From the NCBI GenBank assembly GCA_002317155.1, contig DCIR01000043.1, forward strand, positions 33,099 to 56,373: DNA of 23,275 nt, written 5' to 3'. Position 1 is the stretch's first letter. The number at the start of each line of letters is the position of its first letter. The position numbers and the translations under genes were made by a program. The notes below the pieces were generated by a model. That model saw only the letters and a list, made by a program, of their open reading frames with translations, did no database searches and was not told the DNA's origin. Shown piece by piece: positions 1-7,168 of the stretch. The stretch comes from Lachnospiraceae bacterium UBA1721. GTDB taxonomy: Bacteria > Bacillota > Clostridia > Lachnospirales > Lachnospiraceae.

Positions 1-1205
1 CTTTTAGCACATACTGTATTTATAGTCTGCGCCAAAATAGCATTTATAGCTATCATACGAAGAAAAGTAGATTTTCCGGATGCATTTGAACCTGTCAGCA
101 AAATGCCTCTATGGGTATCAATCGAGTTAGTGACAGGCTTTTTAATAAGCGGATGGTATCCATCTAAAATATTAAGCTTATGAGCATCACTGCCTTCTAT
201 CACAGGTTCACAGTATCCGTTAGCCAGACTCTTTCTGAATGATGCAACACTGATTGCACTGTCAAGCATACCAAACAGACCAATAAGCCATTCATAGTCA
301 TCCTTGTGACCGGACAGTTTTCCAAGCATCTGTCTGTACTGAATCAGATCGATATGAAGAACCATGTTCACATAGTTAAGAACCATCTCAATAGGACTTG
401 ACGGTGATGAAGCTCCGGTATTATTTCTTCCGGATGCTATCAGATATGAGCCACTGTTTTTTATTCCCTTTAACAGCCCTCTCAAGCTGTCTAATCTGTT
501 GTTTTCCTCTTCAAGGAACTGATATTTTTTATCAGCAAGCCATAATCCCTGCTCAGATACTCTTACGATAAAAGAAAGACTTACCAACAGACCATCAAGG
601 ACTCTTTTATCCCTAAAATATATAAAAATATTGACTATCAAAAGAATAAATACAGCTGCAGCTCCGGCAAGCGGATAGAAAAAAGATAAAACTATAAGAG
701 GTATAAACAAAATATCCATCAGTATATCTCTTACAGAATTCTTCTTTTCCTGCTTTGTAAGGAAATCAAGATAATCATATGGAGAAAGCTTCTTTAAGTA
801 ACCAAGCTTATTCATTGATAATGTCAATTCAAATCTGGCATCTTCATCATTATCAAATACCTTAACAAGCTTCTTATACTTTTCATCAATATATCCGACA
901 TTATGAAGTCTGAAAAAAAGATCTTCCTCACCTGCCGCAGACTTGCATGAATCTATTTTTTCAAAAATTCGATCCATCTCAAGGTCATTCCAGGTGATGT
1001 CATCAAGAAGCCCTTCTTTGTCGGAATTAAGCTTAAGAAGTGCAGATCTGTGCGCCTTACCCTGCTCTGAATAATCCTTATCAAGCGTAATTCCAAACTG
1101 TCTTCTAATTTTTTCCTTTTCTTTTTCTCTTTCTCTTTTTGATATTATCAATCCTCTGATGTAGAGAATAAATAATAAAACAATAACAACATAAACAATA
1201 TACAT
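1..1205 (-). CDS. Membrane-anchored MutS-family ATPase, C-terminus cut by window edge
   Basis: 401 codons are visible, running off the left edge. Residues 1-21 form a hydrophobic N-terminal anchor, followed by a very basic/acidic stretch (REREKEKEKEK, about 24-34). Two further hydrophobic segments lie at about 161-197. The MutS domain V signature begins near 348 with GYHPLI, and a clear Walker A, GSNASGKST, is at 372-380. The Walker B and later motifs lie outside the window. No mismatch-binding domain I is evident, and the ATPase lies far later than in MutS2. This suggests one of the small MutS-like families of Firmicutes whose role in repair is not established. The start is ATG at 1205, with GGAG 8 nt upstream inside the end of cdd; the gap to cdd is only 5 nt, so the two are probably cotranscribed. 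The family call is confident; the function is inferred only as a membrane-associated DNA-processing ATPase. Confidence 0.85.
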   Translation of the reverse strand, partial: MYIVYVVIVLLFILYIRGLIISKREREKEKEKIRRQFGITLDKDYSEQGKAHRSALLKLNSDKEGLLDDITWNDLEMDRIFEKIDSCKSAAGEEDLFFRLHNVGYIDEKYKKLVKVFDNDEDARFELTLSMNKLGYLKKLSPYDYLDFLTKQEKKNSVRDILMDILFIPLIVLSFFYPLAGAAAVFILLIVNIFIYFRDKRVLDGLLVSLSFIVRVSEQGLWLADKKYQFLEEENNRLDSLRGLLKGIKNSGSYLIASGRNNTGASSPSSPIEMVLNYVNMVLHIDLIQYRQMLGKLSGHKDDYEWLIGLFGMLDSAISVASFRKSLANGYCEPVIEGSDAHKLNILDGYHPLIKKPVTNSIDTHRGILLTGSNASGKSTFLRMIAINAILAQTINTVCAK

Positions 1206-1210
1206 CTGTC

Positions 1211-1714
1211 TTACTCCATATTGGATGCACTAAAAGCCTCAGGTAAGAGCTCTTTTAACTTAAAAATCTTGTATTCTTCACTACTGATAGCGACTATAAC
1301 CGTAAAATCCATATCGCAAAATTCCGCCATAACCTGACGACATATTCCACATGGATATGCATAATCCCTGGGAGCTTCGCCCTTGGGAGCTCCTGTAATT
1401 GCTATAGCTTCAAATTGTGTAACGCCTTCACTCACAGCATTAAATATAGCTGTTCGTTCAGCACAATTAGTCGCACCATATGAAGAATTTTCAATATTAC
1501 AGCCTTTATATATTATTGTATCTGAATTTACTCTGGCTAATGAAGCTTCAATATCTTCCGATACTCTGCCATCTATTGAGCTGCCTGTGTCTACCGGTTT
1601 TCTTGCCAAAAGTGCCGCACCGACTGCATACCCCGAATAAGGACAATATGAATTATTTCTTGCATCAAGTGATGCCTCAATAAGCATCTTGATTTCATCA
1701 TTAGTCATATGCAT
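1211..1714 (-). CDS. cdd: Cytidine deaminase
   Basis: Hydrolytic deamination of cytidine/deoxycytidine to uridine/deoxyuridine in pyrimidine salvage. The zinc-site motifs are intact: NCAERTA (about 83-89; C84 zinc ligand, E86 proton shuttle) and PCGICRQ (121-127; C122 and C125 zinc ligands). The substrate-binding NIEN is at about 73-76. The protein is 167 aa against about 130-140 for tetrameric Cdd; the extra length is an insertion of about 25 residues (about 38-65) between GAALL and the IYKGCNIEN strand. Two in-frame ATGs are possible. The one at 1714 sits only a couple of bases from AGAGGG, whereas the one at 1708 (residue 3) has that site 7 nt upstream, so translation may begin at 1708. 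It follows punA after a hairpin and precedes the mutS-like gene, in a nucleoside-salvage context. Confidence 0.95.
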   Translation of the reverse strand: MHMTNDEIKMLIEASLDARNNSYCPYSGYAVGAALLARKPVDTGSSIDGRVSEDIEASLARVNSDTIIYKGCNIENSSYGATNCAERTAIFNAVSEGVTQFEAIAITGAPKGEAPRDYAYPCGICRQVMAEFCDMDFTVIVAISSEEYKIFKLKELLPEAFSASNME

Positions 1715-1737
1715 ACCCTCTTTACCCTTTAACGAAC

Positions 1738-1762
1738 ACAGAGGAGCAAAAAGCTCCTCTGT
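1738..1762 (-). other. Perfect stem-loop between punA and cdd
   Basis: A 10-bp perfect inverted repeat (ACAGAGGAGC / GCTCCTCTGT) encloses a 5-nt loop. It sits between the punA stop and the cdd start. In the minus-strand transcript the stem is followed by GUUCGUU rather than a solid U-run, so it is a weak intrinsic terminator at best. An attenuator or mRNA-processing/stability hairpin that sets the punA:cdd ratio is equally possible. Confidence 0.6.
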
Positions 1763-1770
1763 AATAACGC

Positions 1771-2610
1771 TTAAATTGTTTTTCCGACTTCTTTAATTGT
1801 TTCGGTCAAAAGCATAGTAAATCTAGGTGCCGCCTCATCAGCTGCAGCCTGAACTTCAGCATGTGACAGCGGTACAGGATTAAGTCCCGCCGCAAGATTA
1901 CTGATGCAGGAAATACCGCATACGCTAATTCCCATATGTCTGGCTACAATCGCCTCTACAACTGTGCTCATACCTACTGCGTCAGCTCCAAGTGTCTTAA
2001 GCATTCTGATCTCAGCCGGAGTCTCATATGTGGGACCTGTAAGCTGACAATAAACACCCTGCTCGATAGGAATATCTTTTTCATAAGCTATCTCAAGCAC
2101 TTTTTCGCGGATTTTTTCATTGTATACTTCTGTCATATCAGGGAATCTGGGTCCCAAATCTGCCAGGTTAGGTCCAATAAGCGGATTGGGTGCAAATACA
2201 GAAATATGATCGGTTATAAGCATCAAATCTCCCGCACTAAATCCTGTCTTAATTCCACCTGCAGCATTTGTGAGAAAAAGCATCTTAATTCCAAGCTTTC
2301 CCATCAATCTGATAGGCAAAACAACATCAGAAATATCGTAACCTTCGTAATAGTGAACACGGCCTTTCATACATACAATCGGAACATCCCCCAACATTCC
2401 GAATATGAATCTGCCATCGTGTCCCTGTACAGTAGATACAGGGAATCCTTCGATTTCACTGTAAGGTAATTCATATACCACCTGAATATTCTTTGCATAA
2501 TCCCCAAGACCGGATCCAAGTACAAGACCAATTTTAGGCTGGAAATCAGTAAGCTTTCTGACAGCCTCATATACTCTATCCAGTTTATCAGCAGCATTGG
2601 TTCCTGACAT
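1771..2610 (-). CDS. punA: Purine-nucleoside phosphorylase (PNP class I, trimeric type)
   Basis: Phosphorolysis of inosine/guanosine and deoxy forms to free base plus (deoxy)ribose-1-phosphate in purine salvage. About 279 aa, the usual size for trimeric PNP. Family motifs in order: GLVLGSGLGDY near the N-terminus (phosphate-binding serine), the VQGHDGRFIFG histidine segment, MKGRVHYYEGY, LTNAAGGI (base-site asparagine region), and GMSTVVEAIVARHMG followed by CISNLAAGL near the C-terminus. The longest open frame begins with TTG at 2616, but GGGAGG lies 8 nt before the ATG at 2610, so 2610 is preferred. It lies 23 nt after tyrS on the same strand and just before cdd, suggesting a salvage cluster behind tyrS. 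The family is clear; deoD (hexameric type) is excluded by the motif pattern. Confidence 0.96.
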   Translation of the reverse strand: MSGTNAADKLDRVYEAVRKLTDFQPKIGLVLGSGLGDYAKNIQVVYELPYSEIEGFPVSTVQGHDGRFIFGMLGDVPIVCMKGRVHYYEGYDISDVVLPIRLMGKLGIKMLFLTNAAGGIKTGFSAGDLMLITDHISVFAPNPLIGPNLADLGPRFPDMTEVYNEKIREKVLEIAYEKDIPIEQGVYCQLTGPTYETPAEIRMLKTLGADAVGMSTVVEAIVARHMGISVCGISCISNLAAGLNPVPLSHAEVQAAADEAAPRFTMLLTETIKEVGKTI

Positions 2611-2633
2611 AGGCAATACCTCCCGACTATCCC

Positions 2634-3857
2634 TTAAAATACAATCTTCTTGTAGTTTTTCTTACCTCTGCGTACAAGCATGCCATCACCGGCAAAATTC
2701 TCAGCAGTGTAAGTAGTCTTAATGTCTGTAACCTTCTCATCATTAACAGTGACTCCACCCTGCTCTACAGCACGTCTTGCCTCACTTCTGGAAGGAGTAA
2801 GTCCTGAAGCTGTAAGAACACCAAGAATGTCAATGCTTCCATCTCTGAAATCCTCAGCCTTAAGTGTAGTGGTAGGCATATCTGCCATATCACCGCCGCC
2901 TGCAAAAAGAGCCTTTGCAGCTGCCTTAGCCTTTTCAGCCTCTTCCTCGCCATGAACAAGCTTGGTAAGTTCGTATGCAAGAATTTCCTTAGCTTCGTTG
3001 AGCTGACTGCCCTCCCAGCTATCCATCGCATTAATCTGCTCAAGAGGAAGGAATGTAAGCATTCTGATGCACTTAAGTACATCACCGTCACCTACATTTC
3101 TCCAGTACTGATAGAACTCGTAAGGAGAAGTCTTCTCAGGATCAAGCCATACAGCACCCTTGGCGGTCTTACCCATCTTCTTACCTTCTGAATTGAGGAG
3201 AAGTGTGATAGTCATAGCTGAAGCATCCTTACCAAGCTTCTTTCTGATAAGCTCTGTTCCGCCAAGCATGTTAGACCACTGATCATCTCCACCAAACTGA
3301 AGATTACAGCCATATTTTTCGTAAAGAGCCATGAAGTCATAGCTCTGCATAATCATGTAGTTAAACTCAAGGAAAGAAAGTCCCTTTTCCATACGCTGCT
3401 TGTAGCACTCAGCTCTAAGCATATTGTTAACAGAGAAGCATGCACCGATGTCTCTGATGAACTCAATGTAATTAAGATCTCTAAGCCAGTCAGCATTGTT
3501 AACCATAATTGCCTTATCATCACCAAACTCGATGAAACGACTCATCTGCTTTTTGAAGCACTCACAGTTATGATCAATCATTTCTGTGGTCATCATAGAA
3601 CGCATATCGGTTCTTCCCGAAGGGTCACCGATCATCGCAGTACCACCACCGATAAGTGCAATGGGCTTGTTACCTGCCATCTGAAGTCTCTTCATAAGGC
3701 AAAGTGCCATAAAGTGACCTACATGAAGACTGTCTGCGGTAGGATCGAATCCAATATAAAATACTGCCTTTCCGTTATTAACAAGATCTCTGATGGTATC
3801 CTCATCTGTTACCTGTGCGATGAGGCCTCTTGCCTGTAATTCTTCATAAACTCCCAT
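2634..3857 (-). CDS. tyrS: Tyrosyl-tRNA synthetase
   Basis: Charges tRNA-Tyr with tyrosine (class Ic synthetase, cytoplasmic dimer). 407 aa, as expected for bacterial TyrS. Visible elements: FDPTADSLHVGHF (HIGH motif as HVGH, about 45-48), GGGTAMIGDPSGR (tyrosyl-adenylate site), LQFGGDDQWSN, a KMSKS loop written KKMGKT near 233, and an S4 RNA-binding domain over the last about 65 residues (SRSEARRAVEQGGVTVND). The frame extends to a TTG at 3872, but that region holds the ribosome site (GGAG, 9 nt before ATG 3857), so 3857 is the start. No T-box is recognisable in the leader, unlike many Firmicutes tyrS genes; instead an ~18-bp repeat lies upstream. It is probably the first gene of a tyrS-punA-cdd-mutS-like unit. 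Confidence 0.97.
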   Translation of the reverse strand: MGVYEELQARGLIAQVTDEDTIRDLVNNGKAVFYIGFDPTADSLHVGHFMALCLMKRLQMAGNKPIALIGGGTAMIGDPSGRTDMRSMMTTEMIDHNCECFKKQMSRFIEFGDDKAIMVNNADWLRDLNYIEFIRDIGACFSVNNMLRAECYKQRMEKGLSFLEFNYMIMQSYDFMALYEKYGCNLQFGGDDQWSNMLGGTELIRKKLGKDASAMTITLLLNSEGKKMGKTAKGAVWLDPEKTSPYEFYQYWRNVGDGDVLKCIRMLTFLPLEQINAMDSWEGSQLNEAKEILAYELTKLVHGEEEAEKAKAAAKALFAGGGDMADMPTTTLKAEDFRDGSIDILGVLTASGLTPSRSEARRAVEQGGVTVNDEKVTDIKTTYTAENFAGDGMLVRRGKKNYKKIVF

Positions 3858-3872
3858 TTTAAAATTCTCCAA

Positions 3873-3950
3873 ATCTATTATTTTATTAATATCTATTATA
3901 ATTAAATATCTGTTTTTAATTAAATATCTATTTATATTTCAATATCTATT
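3873..3950. repeat. Five ~18-bp iteron-like tandem repeats in front of tyrS
   Basis: On the plus strand the core ATCTATT (one copy ATCTGTT) begins at 3873, 3891, 3908, 3926 and 3944, a spacing of 18, 17, 18 and 18. The flanks are also similar: most copies read (T)TAAATATCTATTT or close variants. The array ends about 16 nt before the tyrS ATG and overlaps the candidate -10. It may be a protein-binding array or simple AT-rich tandem duplication; the sequence alone does not decide. Confidence 0.6.
3895..3923 (-). promoter_or_regulatory. Candidate tyrS promoter (weak -35)
   Basis: On the minus strand a perfect TATAAT lies at 3900-3895. Seventeen bases upstream is TTAATT, a poor match to TTGACA. 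Transcription would start near 3888, giving a leader of about 30 nt. The whole element lies inside the 18-bp repeat array. The region is so AT-rich that a chance -10 is possible. Confidence 0.35.
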
Positions 3951-4065
3951 TTTAGAACATATTGCTATAAGCTTAATACCGGTATCGATCTGTTGCTCCA
4001 CCGGTTCTTGTTCTGTTAAAAACCTGTAATTCTGTATTTATCATAATATCTACCAGTCAATTCTA

Positions 4066-5271
4066 TTACTTCTGCGGTTTCATAAGCTCATACATCGCCT
4101 TATTTAAGCCTGCCACAGTAAGCTTATACATCGGGAACAGCTCTTTGCAGGCTGTCTCCGCCTCTCTCCAGGGCGACCTTCCCGGCGCCATCTTAGGATT
4201 GAGCCATACGACCTTCTTATAATGTCTTTTTACAAGCTTAAGCCACTCATAACCCGATAAACCGCCATTGGGTCCGCGATAGTTACCGCTGTCGGAATAA
4301 AGCTCTTCAGGTGCCATAGCCGCATCGCCTACAATGATCACCTTATAATCACTGTCTGCATTTCTAAACAGCCATTCCGTCTCTACCCAATCACCGTTTT
4401 CACACTCCGGTGTCTTATAGAGATGACTGTAAATGCAGTTATGGAAGTAATAGCATTTAACATCCTTATAATGATTGGATTTATTAACAGCCTGGAACAA
4501 ATCATTTAACAATGAGCTGTAAGGAATCATTGTTCCGCCGCTATCCATCAAAAGCATCAGCTTAACAGCATTCTTTCTGGGCTTTTTCATCTGAATGGAA
4601 AGCACACCACCCTGACTGCAGGTCTTATCGATGGTTCTGTCTATATCCAACTCAGACTCCGGTATATCAAGGTTTGCCGAGAACTGTCTTAGTCTTCTGA
4701 ATGCAAGCTGGAACTGGCGATTATCCATTACTCGGTCATCTCTGAAGTCTCGATACTTACGAGCACCCACTACAGAGAACGCACTCTGATAACCGGTCTG
4801 TCCGCCTACTCTTACACCTCCGACATTACCTCCCATGTTACCAAAAGAGGTCTTACCCATTGTGCCGATCCAAAATGATCCACCGTTGTGTTCCTCATTC
4901 TGGTCCTTGAGTCTTTGCTTAAATTTCTCCTCAACATCATCCTTGTCAATCTGAAGATCTTCAGTCTGATTGAGGTGATTTCTAGCCTCCTCATGAGCAA
5001 GTTCAAGCATTTCAGACTTATCCAGCCACCTTAGCATCTGCGCACCGATTTCCGTTTCGCGCTCAGCTGCCTTGAAGCATTCCTCAAAAGCCATATCAAA
5101 TTTATCATAATCAGTCTCTGTCTTCACAAGAATCATACGTGCGACATAATAGAACTGTGTGATAGAACTTCCGCACAATCCCTTATCAAGAGCTTCCTGT
5201 AAATCAAGAAACTCTCCTAATGTCACATGCACACCCTTTGCTCTCAGAGTTTCAAAAAAAGTTAGAAACAC
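4066..5271 (-). CDS. VWA-domain protein of the CoxE-like family, partner of MoxR ATPase
   Basis: 401 aa. The N-terminal third (LRAKGVHVTLGEFLDLQEAL, then a helical region) is typical of CoxE-like VWA proteins that pair with MoxR ATPases. A glycine-rich linker with GNMGGNVGGVRVGG is at about 144-157, then a conserved segment around GYQSAFSVVGARKYRDFRDD. A von Willebrand A fold starts near 235 with LMLLMDSGGTM. The metal-site motif is DSGGT (243-247) rather than the classical DxSxS, so metal binding may be altered. In other bacteria such pairs work as chaperone-like systems for metalloenzyme or complex assembly; the client here is unknown and no adjacent gene suggests one. The start is GTG at 5271, overlapping the TAG of the ATPase gene by one base, so translation is coupled. 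Confidence 0.85.
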   Translation of the reverse strand: MFLTFFETLRAKGVHVTLGEFLDLQEALDKGLCGSSITQFYYVARMILVKTETDYDKFDMAFEECFKAAERETEIGAQMLRWLDKSEMLELAHEEARNHLNQTEDLQIDKDDVEEKFKQRLKDQNEEHNGGSFWIGTMGKTSFGNMGGNVGGVRVGGQTGYQSAFSVVGARKYRDFRDDRVMDNRQFQLAFRRLRQFSANLDIPESELDIDRTIDKTCSQGGVLSIQMKKPRKNAVKLMLLMDSGGTMIPYSSLLNDLFQAVNKSNHYKDVKCYYFHNCIYSHLYKTPECENGDWVETEWLFRNADSDYKVIIVGDAAMAPEELYSDSGNYRGPNGGLSGYEWLKLVKRHYKKVVWLNPKMAPGRSPWREAETACKELFPMYKLTVAGLNKAMYELMKPQK

Positions 5272-6083
5272 TAACTTAATCCGCCCTTCTTAACAAGCTC
5301 AAGATCTTCGTCTTTCTTAACAACAACACCGATAAAAGGAAGTGTACTTCTGATCTTGGCAGTAGGTATACCGCCGAGCTGAAGTGCATTTACCCAGTCA
5401 ATAAGTTCTGAAGTGCTGGGCTTCTTTCTGATATCGTGAATATTTCTGATGTCATAAAATACATCCATAGCAGCCTTGAGAAGATTATCCTCTACATCAG
5501 GGAAATGAACCTTAACAATCTGCTCCATCAATTCCTTGCTCGGGAAATCAATATAATGGAAAATACATCTTCTTAAGAATGCATCGGGAAGTTCCTTTTC
5601 TGCATTCGATGTAATAATTACTATCGGTCTGTGCTTAGCCTTAACTGTTCTCTTGGTCTCATTAATATAAAACTCCATGCGATCAAGCTCCCAGAGAAGG
5701 TCATTGGGGAATTCCAAATCAGCCTTATCAATCTCATCGATAAGCAATACCACCTGCTCATCCTTGTCAAAGGCTTCACCAAGCTTACCAAGCTTAATAT
5801 ACTGAGCAATATCATCTACACCCTTTTCACCAAACTGGCCGTCATAAAGTCTCTGAATGGTATCATAGATGTAAAGGCCGTCCTGAGCCTTGGTAGTAGA
5901 CTTAATATTCCAAATAATAAGCTCCTTGCCCATAGCCTGCGCAACAGCTCTTGCAAGCTCTGTTTTACCGGTTCCGGGCTCACCCTTTATAAGAAGAGGC
6001 TTCTGAAGTGCCATTGCGATATTAACGCTTGCCATCAGCTCTTCACTTGCAACATAATCATTGGTACTCTGAAATTCCTGCAT
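5271..6083 (-). CDS. MoxR-family AAA+ ATPase
   Basis: 270 aa, compact for the family. Walker A GEPGTGKTELA is at 34-44, Walker B VVLLIDEIDKAD at 111-122, sensor 1 in IVIITSNAEKELPDA near 153-167, and an arginine-finger region FLRRC just after, followed by the helical lid domain. These identify a MoxR-type ATPase that remodels protein complexes, usually acting with the VWA protein encoded next to it. The start is ATG at 6083 with GGAG 6-7 nt upstream. An inverted repeat at 6098-6115 lies immediately upstream. The 89-nt gap to gpsA suggests this pair can be transcribed separately, although no clean promoter is visible. The substrate is not predictable from the sequence. Confidence 0.92.
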   Translation of the reverse strand: MQEFQSTNDYVASEELMASVNIAMALQKPLLIKGEPGTGKTELARAVAQAMGKELIIWNIKSTTKAQDGLYIYDTIQRLYDGQFGEKGVDDIAQYIKLGKLGEAFDKDEQVVLLIDEIDKADLEFPNDLLWELDRMEFYINETKRTVKAKHRPIVIITSNAEKELPDAFLRRCIFHYIDFPSKELMEQIVKVHFPDVEDNLLKAAMDVFYDIRNIHDIRKKPSTSELIDWVNALQLGGIPTAKIRSTLPFIGVVVKKDEDLELVKKGGLS

Positions 6084-6097
6084 TTTAATCTCCGCAT

Positions 6098-6115
6098 ATT
6101 GTACTTACATACAAT
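6098..6115. promoter_or_regulatory. Operator-like inverted repeat upstream of moxR
   Basis: Six-base arms ATTGTA and TACAAT are separated by six bases, centred about 24 nt before the MoxR start codon. The geometry suits a dimeric repressor, but arms this short and AT-rich can occur by chance. No regulator gene is adjacent. Confidence 0.3.
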
Positions 6116-6172
6116 TATTAATCATAGTTTAACAGATACTTATTTTTATAAAAGCAACTCACAGTATAAGTC

Positions 6173-7168
6173 TTATTTGGCTATTTCATTCTTTCTTTCG
6201 CGTCCCATCAGGTCATTAAATGCCTGCAGTGCAGACTTATTCTCAAACAAAACAAGGTTTACCTGCTCGACAATAGGCATTGAGATATCATACTTATCAG
6301 CTAAAGCCTTGGCAGCCTTGGCCGAATATACGCCCTCAACAATCTGCTGAACCTCATCCATGGCTTCCTGCATACTCTTACCCTGTCCGATAAGTATTCC
6401 TGCTCTTCTGTTTCTTGAATGCATAGAATCACAGGTAACAATAAGGTCTCCTATACCGGTAAGACCCGCAAAAGTAGCCTCTTTACCACCCATTGCGGTT
6501 CCGAGTCTGGACATTTCCGCAATACCTCTGGTGATAATTGCGGCCTTAGCATTATCTCCGTAACCAAGTCCATCGGAAATACCTGCTGCAAGAGCGATAA
6601 CGTTCTTAATAGAGCCTCCAAGTTCGATACCAAGTACATCAGTGCTTGTATATACTCTGAATACGTCTCTCATGAACATATCAGCAATACATTCTGCATT
6701 ATTTAAGTCTTCACAGCCGACAACAACAGTGGTCGGAAGCATCTTACTTACTTCCTCTGCATGTGACGGTCCTGACAAAACAGCAAGTATTGCATTAGGA
6801 ATCTCAGATTCAACTATCTGAGTCTGAGTCATCAAGGTCTCTTCCTCTATTCCCTTAGCAACAGTAACTATTTTTTGACCATCCTTAATAAACGGAGCAA
6901 AAACCTTAGCTGTACGTCTTGTAAAGCTACTTGCTACTGCCATAATAATCAGATCCTTATCGGTTGCTGCCGTTTCAGGATCCAAAGTATATGAAAGACT
7001 ATCCGGAATCACAGCTCCGGGCAATCCTTTATGTGCATGATTATCCTTAAGATCATTAATTTCTTTTTCAAGTGCAGACCAAACAGTAACATTGTGTCCG
7101 TTACTGTCGAGTAAAAGAGCAAGCGCAACTCCCCAGGTACCGCCACCCAATACAGTAATATTAGCCAT
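6173..7168 (-). CDS. gpsA: Glycerol-3-phosphate dehydrogenase [NAD(P)+]
   Basis: Reduces dihydroxyacetone phosphate to sn-glycerol-3-phosphate for phospholipid synthesis. 331 aa, the normal size. An N-terminal Rossmann motif GGGTWGVALA is at about 8-17, followed by SGPSHAEEV (substrate region), the catalytic-lysine segment GGSIKNVIALAAG, GLTGIGDLIVTC, and the SRNRRAG arginine segment that holds substrate and cofactor. The start is ATG at 7168 with GAAGGAG 5 nt upstream; its first base overlaps the plsY stop (TAATG), so the two are coupled. PlsY uses the product made here, which makes the pair a functional module. Confidence 0.97.
   Translation of the reverse strand: MANITVLGGGTWGVALALLLDSNGHNVTVWSALEKEINDLKDNHAHKGLPGAVIPDSLSYTLDPETAATDKDLIIMAVASSFTRRTAKVFAPFIKDGQKIVTVAKGIEEETLMTQTQIVESEIPNAILAVLSGPSHAEEVSKMLPTTVVVGCEDLNNAECIADMFMRDVFRVYTSTDVLGIELGGSIKNVIALAAGISDGLGYGDNAKAAIITRGIAEMSRLGTAMGGKEATFAGLTGIGDLIVTCDSMHSRNRRAGILIGQGKSMQEAMDEVQQIVEGVYSAKAAKALADKYDISMPIVEQVNLVLFENKSALQAFNDLMGRERKNEIAK

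Noticed and set aside
1936..2469. Plus-strand 177-codon open frame inside punA
   Set aside because: It is fully antisense to the conserved punA coding region and its Ser/Cys/His-rich translation is not protein-like.
3858..4065. T-box riboswitch before tyrS
   Set aside because: I looked for the conserved T-box sequence and antiterminator fold on the minus strand; neither is visible, and there is no terminator hairpin with a U-run next to tyrS.
5631..6350. Plus-strand 239-codon open frame opposite the MoxR and gpsA genes
   Set aside because: It lies antisense to two proteins with clear motifs, has no ribosome site, and its translation lacks family features; it is a shadow of the minus-strand genes.
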